Source: Chara braunii (Eukaryota > Streptophyta > Charophyceae > Charales > Characeae). From it: a stretch of DNA of 45,671 bases. Positions 32,836 through 42,172 of this stretch are shown piece by piece (the first letter of the stretch is position 1; the number at the start of each line of letters is the position of its first letter). The stretch is taken from NCBI GenBank assembly GCA_003427395.1, contig BFEA01000935.1:184348-230018 (forward strand). The letters are read 5' to 3'. The notes below the pieces were generated by a model. The model saw only the letters and a list, made by a program, of their open reading frames with translations. It ran no database searches and was not told the DNA's origin. Made by a program: the position numbers and the translations under genes.

Positions 32836-33374
32836 TCACTCGCAACTGCCGCACAGCCTCAACGGCAACAAGAGCTCCAGGGAGGGGCCGACGTCGCAGG
32901 GGACGTCGAGAGCGATGTTCCTGTCCTCCAACATGTCGAAAAATTCATGCGCCAAAACAAAACCGCCCCCAAGAACGAGTTGTCTGTAGAACGGGGTGTT
33001 CACAACACCCGCTTCGAACCCCTCACACAATTCGAGGTCCAACAACGTCCCTTTCGAATTCGCAACAACGTTGCCCTTGGCGCCATAAACCTTTTGCATA
33101 TAGAAATGTTGTCGGCCCCCCTTCGCGTCCTCCCACCGCAAGACGGCCCCAAGCACTCTACGCCTTCTGCTGTCATTGATGAAGATGACAGGACCACATG
33201 GCTGCGCAGTGGGGTTGGAAGCGTCTCCACAGCACTAGTCGATGAACCATTTCGACCTCGAATGGTTCGACCACCCCTTCGTGGCAGTAGACGACCGCCT
33301 CGTGGAATCTTTTCCTGATTCCTTCCCGTAGGTCCCTGTTGGCTCCACCTCGCCCTTGGAAGAAGACATACTGT
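32836..33374 (-). CDS. Two overlapping exon-like segments of unknown function
   Basis: An acceptor-like TTGTCGTTCGCAG at about 33375-33387 precedes a protein-like frame, FFQGRGGANRDLREGIRKRF and AVVYCHEGVVEPFEVEMVHR (down to about 33220). About 30 bp on, the coding signal continues in a second frame: PVIFINDSRRRRVLGAVLRW, then QHFYMQKVYGAKGNVV and VLAHEFFDMLEDRNIALDVP, to a TGA at 32836. The frame change near 33190-33230 is either a one-base indel or a very short intron. The content (a strand-rich, BAH- or SH3-like feel) is not enough to name a domain. It lies upstream of the ParB-like ORF on the same strand. Confidence 0.45.
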
Positions 33375-33537
33375 CTGCGAACGACAATGCAAATCAAACA
33401 ACACACCATGAAGTCAACGTCTGGCAAAACACAGGAGAAACAGAACAGTCGTTGCCGCACGTCAACGCAGGCTGTAGCGCAGCGAAATCCGCACACAAAG
33501 ACACCCCGACACCCAAATCCGGAACGGTGAGAACGAG

Positions 33538-34709
33538 TAGTCCGCCGGGATCCGAACTTCAAGAGGGTATGAGACCGAGAGGCAGACAGAGAGAGAGAGA
33601 AGCAAGTGAAACGTCGCAGTGTGCATGGGATCAAGCGCTGTTTATGCGGCAGACGGGACACCCGGAAGAACAAAGACAAACCAACGCACAGTGAAAATTG
33701 AGAAGTCCGCCGGGATCCGAACTAAAGGACGCTGCGTGAGATAGAGACGGCGGAATCAAAATTCGGGAATTTTTCGCGGGAATCAACGGGCAGTCATGTT
33801 CGAAGCTCGCGCTCGGCGAGGTAGTGTCCCCCGCGTAGCACTCGAAACCCGGACAATCCAGCACTTGAAGTCCGCCGGGATCCGAACTAGAAGAGGGTGC
33901 GAGAGACAGAGAGAGACTCAACCATGCAGCCAGTGTCCCAGAACCGTGCTCGAGCAAACGCACTCCGAAACTGTTGTCGGGCGGGTTGTGCGATCCACCC
34001 GGAACCACGAAGACCGAAGACAAACCAACGCACCTCCCGAAATGTGAAGTTCAACGAGATCCGAACTTCAGGACGATGCGACAGGCAGAGACGGCGTCAG
34101 AGACACATGATCCGCAAGTCTATGGTTGTTAAACTCAACCACGACCCGGGAAGGCCACATTGAAATGAAAGGCTGGTTGAAATGGAGAAGTCCGCCCTAA
34201 TCCGAACTTCTTCAGATGTCCGATTTCGCGATATGCACAGCTTGGCACTGGATGAACCCAAGTTCGAAAGCGGCAGCCGTGACAATATTTTAGGGGTCCC
34301 TGGACTCGGGCTGTTGTCGCAATCCACGGGGGATCCGGAAGACCACCGTCTGTTCCAATAGACAAGCGACACTGGAAGTTCGCCGGGATCCGAACTTCAG
34401 GAGGCTGCGAGAAAGAGAGACAGAGAGAAATACTGGAGCAACTATGAGTCTAGACGCAAGACGGGGTCCGACCAAGGCGCTCGAGGAAAAAACTCGGGGT
34501 CTCACAGCTGACTGCAGGTTTTGATGGCAGCAGTCATTGAGTCCGTCTGCGCAACTGGCCGCAGTTGCGATCCTGCATCTCTAAAGACTGCCCGAACAAA
34601 TCCAGGCGGAATTGATTGCAGAACCGTTTCGGACTCCGCCCAACACTCGAAACTCGAAGGCCGGTCGGACGCACATGCCAAACCGCGAAGTTTGCCGAGA
34701 TCCGAACTT
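33538..34709 (-). repeat. Intron-like spacer with seven 141-312-bp motif units
   Basis: Copies of the 22-bp motif start at 33538, 33703, 33868, 34047, 34188, 34376 and 34688, all in one orientation, at spacings of 165, 165, 179, 141, 188 and 312 bp. Read on the minus strand most are preceded by a pyrimidine tract (CTCTCTCTGTCTCTC-like) and a short CGCA(C/G)CCT(C/T) word, giving them an acceptor-like look. The flanks also share CCGGAA.A.CGAAGACAAACCA and CACT(C)GAAA words. The stretch lies between two coding-like segments of the same strand, so I read it as an intron built of repeats. Confidence 0.75.
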
Positions 34710-34888
34710 CAGCAGGGCGCGACACGGAAAGAGACGGCGTGCACTAGCAACTGCTGCCTCCCACACGTTTCTCCACTACTCAAAATCTACCATTTTCGGC
34801 AGCACACAAGCCTCTCAATCGTCTCCCTTCTTTTCGCTTAAACACAATGTCCAACCACACGTCCATATCTTGTGACATTCGGGGTTCC

Positions 34889-35578
34889 TCAGGGACGAGG
34901 TCGTGAACCGAAGCCATACAAAGCATTCATTGATGATCCGTAAACGCGGATCAGCGGATCGTCGACCGTTGCACTCTCCGAAAAGACGGACATGTATTTC
35001 ATCCTAACAAACACTCCTGGTCGTGCTAAGGAATTCCCTATACGGTCCCGTATGTCGGACACTTTCTCCTCGACCTCATGATGCAACGAAAAGTTTTGGA
35101 CCGACCCTGCTATCACCAAATCTCGCCACCCATCTACACAAGCAGGCCCGCGCGTCGGCACGAATTTGGACCCCTTAATTGCCACCTCGTTGCGTGATAC
35201 AAGCACAACTGCATCGACGAGTTTCCTACTCTTGTTCGAAGTAGCGACACACAGAACCCTGGCGAAATCAGATCCGGACACAGTTAACCGCACACAACAG
35301 TACGACACAGTTTGTGGAGAATTCCCGGGGCAACGGAGCGGGTACTGCTCCAGGAACGGGCAGTGACGAGCGCAGTCCACCAACTCTCGTTTCCGCGAGC
35401 CTCCCCAAGTTCGTGGCGACGACGTGACATAGTGGCACTCGAGGCGATCGAAATATCGGCTAATGCAGCTTAGTGCTCTGCGCATGTGGTTCATGAACTT
35501 GTGGCCGAGGCAAGTGTCAAGCAGCGGGATGAGGTCCCCAAACTCTATATGTTGGCGAACTTGAACTGGCCTGCCCAA
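34889..35578 (-). CDS. Hypothetical 229-residue exon, first segment of the locus
   Basis: The frame contains protein-like stretches (FGDLIPLLDTCLGHKFMNHM, SYCCVRLTVSGSDFARVLCV, KLVDAVVLVSRNEVAIKG, WRDLVIAGSVQNFSLHHEVE). I recognise no family. It nominally starts with TTG just after a TGA. A different frame immediately upstream (about 35550-35645) reads MDGHIDGWCDGNWATMESDC, also protein-like, so the true start may be there through an intron or indel. GGGCAG near 35570 could serve as an acceptor. It is separated by the repeat-rich spacer 33.4-34.9 kb from the next coding-like segment on the same strand. Confidence 0.4.
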   Translation of the reverse strand: MGRPVQVRQHIEFGDLIPLLDTCLGHKFMNHMRRALSCISRYFDRLECHYVTSSPRTWGGSRKRELVDCARHCPFLEQYPLRCPGNSPQTVSYCCVRLTVSGSDFARVLCVATSNKSRKLVDAVVLVSRNEVAIKGSKFVPTRGPACVDGWRDLVIAGSVQNFSLHHEVEEKVSDIRDRIGNSLARPGVFVRMKYMSVFSESATVDDPLIRVYGSSMNALYGFGSRPRP

Positions 35579-35645
35579 GGGCAGTCACTCTCCATCGTGG
35601 CCCAATTGCCGTCGCACCAACCGTCAATATGCCCGTCCATGCACG

Positions 35646-36114
35646 GGACGACGGTCATCTAGGGGTCCTCCTCGAAGTCCTCTGCGGTCGCTCCCTGGAT
35701 CGTAGTCACACCGTTGAAATGCCGCATGGATCTCGCACAAGGAGGAAACAGTTCTGCCAAGCGAATGTGCGTCTCGGGACTCATGGTCTGTGGTGTCGAG
35801 AAGATCGACTCCATGATCCATGGTGTCGAGAAGGTCACCTCCATTACGCACCCTACACACCACACGCACTTACCAAATGATACACACGGGCACGTTGACA
35901 CTCGTAAACAGAGTTGGCGAGTAATCAAACGACATTGTCCGCACGGATCGTTGTTGCACTGGCAGTCGACGTTCACAGGCCGTACTTGGAGAACCATCAC
36001 GGTTCCCAAGACGGGCAGAACGCGGAGCTCGGATCCGGACGAACTTCTGTCATTGTGACAATCCGTCGGACGCCAGAAAGATCACAAACAGAACTCGCAT
36101 CATGCGAAACCGCG
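35646..36114. other. No gene seen
   Basis: Open frames on both strands overlap here without recognisable content. A short duplication, (A/G)TGGTGTCGAGAAG, occurs at about 35789 and 35821. A diverged reverse copy of the 22-bp motif is at about 36026. Confidence 0.45.
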
Positions 36115-36756
36115 AAGTTCGCCGGGATCCGAACTTGACGATTGTGCGAGGAGCCATGTTTGCGCGAAACGCACGAGGCGGCAAGTCTACCACGACGTGA
36201 TCATTCGCCATTGTCATGCTGTCCAGTTTCGCTTTCTGCGACCTCTGGTCCTAGAGGAAGTGTACGTTCGAAGACCCATTTTGGAATACCGTGAAGTCCG
36301 GACTCGAGCAGACTTGGTGTTCTTGTCACATCCACGGGCCAGCAGGCGAGCCGCTAACATGTCCCGCCAATGGCGGGAACGCAATGTTTGTCGTGATCCG
36401 AACTTGGCGAATCTGCGCGGGAGAGACAAAGTTGTCTCTTCGACTCGCCGTCCCAAACATGCTTGAACTTCGGATCCCGACGAACTTCACATTTTCACGA
36501 ATCTGAAGTTGTGGCAATCCACCGTGCGCCAGAAAGCCCACGGTCAGAACCCTCACCATGCGGAAAGCGAAGTGCGTCGGGGTCCGAACTTGACGATTGT
36601 ACGAGGAACCGTGCGCGAGAAGTTCGGATCCCGACGGACAACGCATTCTTACGAATCCGTAGTTCGCCGGAGTCTGAACTTGTCGATTGTGCGAGGAACC
36701 CTGCACGCGCAGTTAGGATCTGTAGGCCAGCAGACAAGCCGCAAACATGTCTTACG
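36115..36756. repeat. Diverged copies of the 183-bp unit and motif pairs
   Basis: The block 36341-36505 is a diverged version of the 183-bp unit to the right: GGCCAGCAGGCGAGCC, GGCGGGAAC, a forward motif at ~36385, GGGAGAGACAAAGTTGTCT, then a reverse motif at 36466 followed by CACATTTTCAC. The stretch 36570-36730 adds four more motif copies in alternating orientation with GATTGT.CGAGGAACC between them. Confidence 0.8.
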
Positions 36757-37305
36757 AAAGGCGGGAACCTGAAGTTCGTCGAGATCCGAACTTGGTGAAA
36801 TTTCGAGGGAGAGACACAATTGTCTATCAAACTCGCCATCCCATGCTTTCTTGAAGTTCGGATCCCGGCGGACTTCACATTTTCACAGGTCCCTCGCTGT
36901 GGTTGTGCACTGGGGTTGCACCACATGTTGGGTCTTACGAAAGGCGGGAACCTGAAGTTCGTCGGGATCCGTACTTGGCGAAATGCCGTAGGAGAGACAC
37001 AGCTGTCTATCAAACTTGCCTTCCCATTCTTTCTTGAAGTTCGGATCCCGACGGACTTCACATTTTCACAGGTCCACCGCTGTGGTTGCCCGCTGGGGTT
37101 GCACCGCGTGTTGGGTCTTACGAAAGGCGGGAACCCGAAGTCCGCTGGGATCCGTACTTGGCGAGATTACGTAGGAGAGACACATATGTCTATCAAACTC
37201 GCCTTCCCGTACTTTCTTGCAGTTCGGATCCCGACGGACTTCACATTTTCACAGGTCCCCCGATGTGGTTGCCCGCTGGGGTTGCACGGCATGTTGGAAC
37301 AACTA
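36757..37305. repeat. 183-bp tandem repeat, three units, each with an inverted motif pair
   Basis: Forward motifs start at 36772, 36955 and 37138, and reverse motifs at 36854, 37037 and 37220: the period is exactly 183 bp in both series. Each unit holds CTTACGAAAGGCGGGAACC, a forward motif, GGAGAGACACA, GTCTATCAAACT(C/T)GCC, a reverse motif, CACATTTTCACAGGTCC and GCTGTGGTTG. Within a unit the two motif copies are complementary at about 20 of 22 positions and 60 bp apart, so the transcript could fold back. Because 183 is divisible by three, long frames stay open on both strands. Confidence 0.93.
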
Positions 37306-37689
37306 CACAAGTTCGCCTGCATCAGGGGTTCACATGTTGTCACAACTGGCCATCGTAACACGGTCGTTGGCCATGTCTGCCTTCGCACTTGACATGTCGC
37401 GAAATCGGTTGGCGGAAGAAGTTCGGATTCCGGCGGACTTCGCTTATCCGACCGAAAGACATCGGTCCCTTGATGCGCCTGCGCATATCGACATGTTTGG
37501 GTGGGTGTGCGTTTCGACGAGCGCATTCAAGGGCCAGACGAAAATGCCAATATCCCCGGAAACCGAACTTCTTCCGGTGTCCAATTGCACGATCAGTTCG
37601 GTTGGTATAGCCAAGGTCGTGATGGCGGATTGGGACGACCTCGTTTCGATTTCGAGGCCTGTGTCGGCGACGCGGGGTGTGGTGGCTGC

Positions 37690-37875
37690 TCAACGTTCGT
37701 CGTTGGATGACCAACAAGTTTCGATGACCGATGAGGTTCGACGTCTGGTGGCATTCGATGTCTGCCAAATTTCGATGCCCGCCGAGGTTTGATGAGGCGC
37801 CAGGTTCGATGGCCAACAAGGTTCGATGGCCGACAAGGTTCGATAGCCAACAACGTTCGATGTGCAACAAGGTTG
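37690..37875. repeat. 17-bp tandem repeat, four clean units
   Basis: GGTTCGATGGCCAACAA and variants repeat head to tail at 37803, 37820, 37837 and 37854. Degenerate TTCGATG-CC words extend left to about 37690. Open frames here (for example on the minus strand 37340-37897) are partly translations of the repeat. Confidence 0.85.
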
Positions 37876-38069
37876 TCACAAAGTGCTTTTTGTCCATTCG
37901 CGAACAGGGATCGACGTTTTTCCGACCGGTTGTCTAATCCGTTCACGGGTTTTGATCGTGAGCTTGATCAATTACCTTGCGAGTTGCTTGCGACCAATGG
38001 ATTTGTCCGCTGGTTGAATGCAGTGCAATCGGGGCGAGAAAAGAGAATCACTCAGCTGACATATCGGTG

Positions 38070-38573
38070 AGCTGGTCGGCGAGCGGCCGATCAATCAACC
38101 AGTCGACCAACCGCCAACCGAGCAGTCGATCAATCACTTGCTCTTGCACGATCTCCTGACCGATCGACTGTTTGGTCGAAGTCTGTCAACCGGTTTGATG
38201 GATTGGTCGTTCGCCTGCCAGTTGAGCGATCGCGCAAAGGGTGATGCCACGAACGACACCCGAATGAAACGACTGGAACACAAAATAGGTTATAGTGATG
38301 ACGCAGCACACACACGCACCCGCGCACACACAGACACACGCGCATCGCCACGTGTGTTTCGATTGGCCAAGATAAAATTATTGTTCGACTGTATGGTTGG
38401 TGGACTGATGGATCAACCGGTCGTCCAACCGCCAACCGAGCAATCGTTCAGTCATGTTGGTCTTGGCAGATTTCCTGACCAGTCTACTGTTCGGTCGGGG
38501 TACATCAACGAGTTTGATGGATCGGTCGCTCGCCGCCCAGTTGATTGATCGCGCAGAGGGTGCTGCCACGTGT
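38070..38573. repeat. Direct repeat of ~190 bp, offset ~317 bp
   Basis: CCAACCGCCAACCGAGCA starts at 38107 and again at 38424. Around it the blocks share GATCAA.C, CTGTT.GGTCG, GTTTGATGGAT.GGTCG, CGCC...CAGTTGA and GATCGCGCA.AGGGTG. The DNA between is CA-rich. Words built from GATCGACCGAT, CGATTGGTCGATTGG and CATCCATTGGGCAGAT(C) recur out to 39450, so this may be part of a wider diverged repeat. Confidence 0.75.
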
Positions 38574-39308
38574 GTTTTTATGTTACCATTGAGACAAGCG
38601 AAACGCACACACGGTGACAACGTTGGGACACCACACACGATCAATCGACCGATCACGAGCTCTTTGTTCGTGTTTGGCGATTGGTCGATTGGATGCGTGT
38701 ACTGTCCCGACAATATCACCTCGTGCTTTGATTAATCATCCATTGGGCAGATCAGGGGTGGTATCATTGCAACATCACACAACATCAATCGTGATGGGCC
38801 TGTTCATCGTGTGTGCGGTCTCGCCGATGTCACCACGTGCTAGATCGGAGCTTCCTTGATAGACCAGTTGAACACAGTAGGAGCTCACGCTCGTGCACGC
38901 ACACACAAACACACACGCGGTGATAACATTGGGGCGGCACTCATAATCAATTGGCCGCTCACGTGTGGATGATTAAACTGATGAATGGAGAAAGATCCGA
39001 TCGGGCGCGTGGTGATTATGCTTCGTGATTGGTCACCTCGCGCTTGATCAGAGCTTTCGTCATTCATCAAAATATCAGGTCATGAGAACTGCCCGCACTC
39101 GATTGATCCTGTTTGCTGCCCCAATGTCGTAGCCGCCGATCTGCCCAATGGATGACCAATCAAAACACGCGGTGACAATGTCGAGAGTAATCTGATCGTG
39201 TTCCGCGATTGGTCGATTGGATGCGTTTGATGTCTACTTATATACTCTTTATTGCAACATTCTTGGAGATATTTTTATTCTCTATTGTGTTCATCAGTAA
39301 AACGAAAA
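38574..39308. other. No gene seen; continuation of diverged repeats
   Basis: ATTAATCATCCATTGGGCAGATC appears at about 38733 and, in near copy, at 39433, and in inverse near 39140. CACGCGGTGA(T/C)AA and TTCGTGATTGGTC-like words recur. Frames on both strands are short and without recognisable content. Confidence 0.5.
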
Positions 39309-39418
39309 CAGAGATATAATAGATAGATAAATAGATAGATAATATTCATTGATTATAGATAGTCTAGACTATCTATAATCAATGAATATTATCTATCTAT
39401 CCATCTATTGTATCTCTG
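39309..39418. repeat. Zero-spacer palindrome, ~52-57-bp arms
   Basis: The centre is AGTCTAGACT at 39361-39370. The arms run from CAGAGATATAATAGATAG outward-left to TATCTCTG at 39418. The inner ~35 bp (AATATTCATTGATTATAGAT and onward) are perfectly complementary. The outer part has a 4-bp indel in the GATA tract and two substitutions. It could extrude as a cruciform or, when transcribed, fold as a hairpin with almost no loop. Confidence 0.95.
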
Positions 39419-39799
39419 TCGCCGCGTGTTTCGATTAATCATCCATTGGGCAGATCGACGGCTATGACATTGGAACAACAAACAGGAACAATGGAGTGTG
39501 GTCAGTGCTCAGGATCTGATGAACTGATGAATGCCGAAAGCTCCGATCGAGCGTGCTGTGGCCAGTCACGAAACATAATCACCGCGCGTTCGATCGGATG
39601 TTTCTCCATTCATCTGTTTGATACAACAGAAGCACACGAGATCCACACACCAGATTACAGTTGTGCGTTAGAACGTACGCAATCGCCGGATATTTTGCGC
39701 ACACATCGCTCAACGCCCGAATACAGCAGGAACACACTCGGAATGCGAACCATATCATTCACCCATGACCGCACACCTTCGCGACAACCTTCGCGCGTT

Positions 39800-40170
39800 C
39801 AATCAGCGCAACAACACACACACGCACACAAACAGACACATGCACACACACACACACACGCACTCGCACACACGCCACGCACACACACACGCCCCTCACG
39901 TACAGACACGCACAATACTTCCTTGCACATGTGTAGTGCACTTCATACGCAAACACAAAAAAAAGCACTTGAACACACACTCACGCACACTCACGTAAGC
40001 ACACACGAGACGCGCAGACAAACAGCCTCTCACAGTCACACACACACACACAACCGCCCGCGCACATGCAAACACACACTCGTTCAATCTGCGCGGACAT
40101 GTCAGCACAAAACCCACCCACAAGCGCACACAGAAACACACACATCCCGGCTGCGTGCGCACTCACCGTG
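39800..40170. repeat. CA-rich microsatellite region
   Basis: Long runs of ACACAC/CGCACACA with interruptions dominate. The open frame across it on the plus strand (39446-40231) is almost entirely His/Thr and is a translation of the repeat. Confidence 0.9.
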
Positions 40171-41663
40171 TGAGACTGTCGAGTGGAGATGCGTGCGGAT
40201 CCCGACGTCGATCGAGACAACACTGCGCTGACCTTTTGCCGTGCGCTTTTGTGTCTGCGATGGTATTGCGTGGAATGGCAGACGCGCTTATCCAGAACAG
40301 ATCCCCGCAGTGTCGACGGGATGTCGACACTCAACATCGAAGATGACGTGGACAGCAACTTGGGAGGTGGAGGGAGATGCGTCGAAGCAACGGAAGCCAG
40401 CACGGTTTAGAACGGGTGTCTGTTCGCTTTGCCAGCTATGGCGCTCCAGCTGTGCGGGGCGATGGTGTTGACGAAAGTGGTGGTGCGAGGCGTCCGTCCG
40501 ACAGCATCTCCCCAGCAAAAACGCAGAACTCGGCGTTTGTGCCCCGGGCGCCGCTCGTATTTGTAGGCGCGCGGGTGTCGGGTCCCCTTCGGGTCTTCCA
40601 TTTCGGAGTGTCGTGCAGGGTCCGTTTGACGCCGCACGACTGTTCGGTCCGCGCATCGAACGGTGGCCACATGTCAAATTTCCCGCTAGGGGGACCCGGT
40701 GAGCACGACATGGCAAGAACGTCCCTGCGGACAGGCCCTTCCCGGGTGTCATGAAAAAGGGCCCTTGTTCCTGGCCCCTTGCATTCGGGTCGTCACGTTC
40801 GCGGGCCTCGCTCAAGGTGTTCTCAGGCCGCGCGGGGGGGCGGTTTGTATTTTTCGGTATGCGGCGGGGGGGGGGGGGGGGGGGGCGGGAGGGCCCGGAT
40901 TTTCGCAGTGCACATTGCGAAGTCGCATTCTGGCCGTCCGATTTGCAGATTGGACGACCATCGTGCGTCTTCTAACATGGCGTCCGTGCCACTTCCTGCG
41001 CGGGCGGCCGACGTGCATCTTCGAATTTGGCGTGGGGTGCGACACCAGATGAGCACCTGCCTAGGGTCTGGTGCTGCCCATTTGCGTCTCCTGCCCAATG
41101 AGCTGATCCGAGCGACGCCACGTCCGCGACGTCGTCCATCGCCTGCGCCGATCCGCGGTCGCGCCACGTGTCTCCGAGAGCGGGCGACTGGATTTCCTCC
41201 CGCCATCGTGTCAGTCGACTGAGCTTCGACATCCCGTCCCTGCGTTCCACGTCAACGCGTGTCTGCCGTCGTCTGCGCTTCGCCCTCGTGACATGGCTGA
41301 GCGCGCCGTTCAAGGTAAAATGTTGTTCGGTCTGGCCACGTGTCCTCCATCGACTACAACTGTTGGCGTTGGCGTTGAGGTACATGCTTGTGTGCGCATA
41401 AGACGCTCTGCATCGTGCCACGTGTAGCGGGTGGCGGGTACTGCTGTCGTCGTGCCGGGATTCGCATCCGCGGCATCCATCCCTCCATTCCCGCTTTGGG
41501 GCACATTGTGTCACTCGTTCACACCTTCTTGTCGTCTGTTCACTCTCGCTCGTTCATTCCTTTTCTGTGATTCGTTTTCTTGTTGTGTGTTCATTCTCGC
41601 TCGTTCGTTCCTTTCATGACTTCATTGCTTGTCCCTTTCGATGTGAACCACCCCCGCGCAGAT
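40171..41663. other. No gene seen; GC-rich, with a G20 run
   Basis: Overlapping frames are open on both strands, as expected in GC-rich DNA, and none shows a domain I can name. A run of 20 G lies at 40866-40885. At 41515-41620 a CACTCTCGCTCGTTC(A/G)TTCCTTT-type word is repeated twice. There are several CCACGTG words. Confidence 0.45.
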
Positions 41664-42172
41664 GTGTGCGCGGGATCGAGACGACACCAGCTGCCCTTGT
41701 GTTGACACGTCGTCTATTCGGCGATAGAGCCACATGTTCAATGACGAGAACCGGAGCACGGATCGACGACGTCCTCCAGTTGTTGAACACCATCCCTATT
41801 CAGAGTAAGAAGCAACCACTGCACGCCAGGTGGATGATCGACAACCGCGCGCAGATCCTTGTCGTGCTCGCACAGTTGCCCCCCCGTGTGTGAGAGAAAG
41901 GTGATGTGTTGAACTGCAAATGATCGAATGTTGGTTTTTATACGTCGTCGGGGGGGGCATTTGAGTGAGCACGACAGGGATGTGCGCGCGGTTCTCGATC
42001 ATCCACCTCGCGTGTAGTGGCTATCTCTTACGCTTAAGAAGGCTGGTGTCCAACATCGGGAAGACGTCGTCCATCCGTGTTCAGGTTCTCGCCACTGAAC
42101 ATGTGCCTCTCTCGCCGAAGAGACCACGTGTCAACCCAATGGCAGCTGGTGTCGTCTCGATCCCGCGCACAC
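41664..42172. repeat. Fold-back element, ~230-bp arms, ~50-bp loop
   Basis: The left arm 41664-41893 and the right arm ~41950-42172 are reverse complements by eye: GTGTGCGCGGGATCGAGACG, GACACCAGCTGCC, GTTGACACGT, TTCGGCGA, CACATGTTCA, GGTGGATGATCGA, AACCGCGCGCA and TGTCGTGCTC all recur. Both arms, read outward in, keep an open frame with the same peptide pattern (CVRGIETTPAA, TRTGARIDDV / TRTRTRMDDV, PLHARWMIDN / PLHARWMIEN). Confidence 0.88.

Noticed and set aside
20066-37440. CRISPR-like array made of the 22-bp motif
   Set aside because: Spacing is irregular or the spacers are themselves repeated, orientation alternates, and the host is eukaryotic.
37340-37897. 185-residue minus-strand frame with LVGHRTLLAIEP-type repeats
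   Set aside because: The repetitive peptide is the product of the 17-bp tandem repeat and its decayed neighbours.
39446-40231. 261-residue plus-strand frame
   Set aside because: Most of it is a His/Thr translation of a CA microsatellite.
40377-41222. Overlapping frames on both strands in GC-rich DNA
   Set aside because: No domain, no consistent strand, and several are Gly-rich translations of the G run.
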